From Prochlorococcus sp. MIT 0701 (GTDB lineage Bacteria > Cyanobacteriota > Cyanobacteriia > PCC-6307 > Cyanobiaceae): 64,000 bases of DNA. The DNA lies in assembly GCF_000760295.1 (NCBI RefSeq), contig NZ_JNBA01000012.1:1-64000 (forward strand), in the 5' to 3' direction. Shown here one piece after another: positions 63,883 to 64,000 of the stretch (its first letter is position 1; each line of letters opens with the position of its first letter). The position numbers were made by a program, and so were the translations under genes. The notes under the pieces are model-generated. The model worked only from the letters and a program-made list of their open reading frames with translations. It had not been told where the DNA came from and did not search any database.

Positions 63883-64000
63883 GACCAGGGTCTAATTCAC
63901 GCGAGCGCCCTTCTTCTACTGGTGGGGGATTGGCGTTCTGCATGCCTCGACGGTCGTAACCGCCACCCCCTGCCAAACTCCAAAAAAACCAGTAACTAGG

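Overview
The window looks like a chromosome segment of a marine picocyanobacterium, most likely a low-light-IV (MIT9313-like) Prochlorococcus or a close marine Synechococcus. The evidence is psbX, a Ycf66 protein, a high-light-inducible (Hli) protein, SufR with sufBCDS, Nif11-type short proteins, and a permuted two-piece tmRNA whose tag reads ANNIVRFSRQPALVAA, the tag type of this group. The assignment rests on gene content and recognised motifs, not on a database search.

Layout. Positions 1-31 hold the 3' end of a phospholipase-D-like gene that is 26/26 bases identical to the 3' end of the complete PLD gene at 36231-37634. Positions 165-4114 are a minus-strand accessory module next to the 3' end of ssrA: a small HTH protein, a VapE-type primase-helicase and a terminase-small-subunit-like protein, plus three 12-bp tandem repeats. 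This fits a phage-satellite or tycheposon-like element. After ssrA comes a THUMP-type RNA methyltransferase whose 3' end is duplicated 560 bp downstream around a small insert, then a YqjD/YqjE-like pair, gene remnants (7325-7965) and an orphan Nif11 protein.

From about 8.7 to 36 kb the window is core genome: a LigD-phosphoesterase-like protein, smc, a PRC-barrel protein, msrB, an LpxB-related gene, tRNA-Leu(GAG), accC, YGGT, psbX, ycf66, two tandem lipoproteins, hli, an SbmA/BacA-like ABC transporter, a HIT protein, comM, a DUF3747 protein, def, an S9 peptidase, sufBCDS with divergent sufR, and a DUF4912 protein.

From 36.2 to 40.4 kb there is a second accessory patch: a PLD lipoprotein with an EF-hand-like loop, a TPR plus PRMT7/9-like arginine-methyltransferase gene interrupted by one in-frame TGA, and two fragments of a related protein in 1.25 kb of AT-rich decayed DNA. 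Then follow two secreted hypotheticals, pgm, an RND efflux pump with its adaptor, a rarA fusion gene, a DUF1400-type protein, a pilin-like gene, a phosphopantetheinyl transferase, bcp, coaX and cysH. From 54.6 to 62.7 kb a long plus-strand run encodes an NDH-2-type oxidoreductase, HflX, an SLC13 permease with RCK-C domains, KtrB, KtrA and AnmK. The right end holds a ribbon-helix-helix protein and two small proteins, one Nif11-like.

The best candidates for something undescribed are the ssrA-adjacent primase/TerS module with its iterons, the bacterial TPR-PRMT-like gene and its decayed relatives, the EF-hand-like loop in the PLD lipoprotein, and the 560-bp insert bounded by a duplicated gene end.
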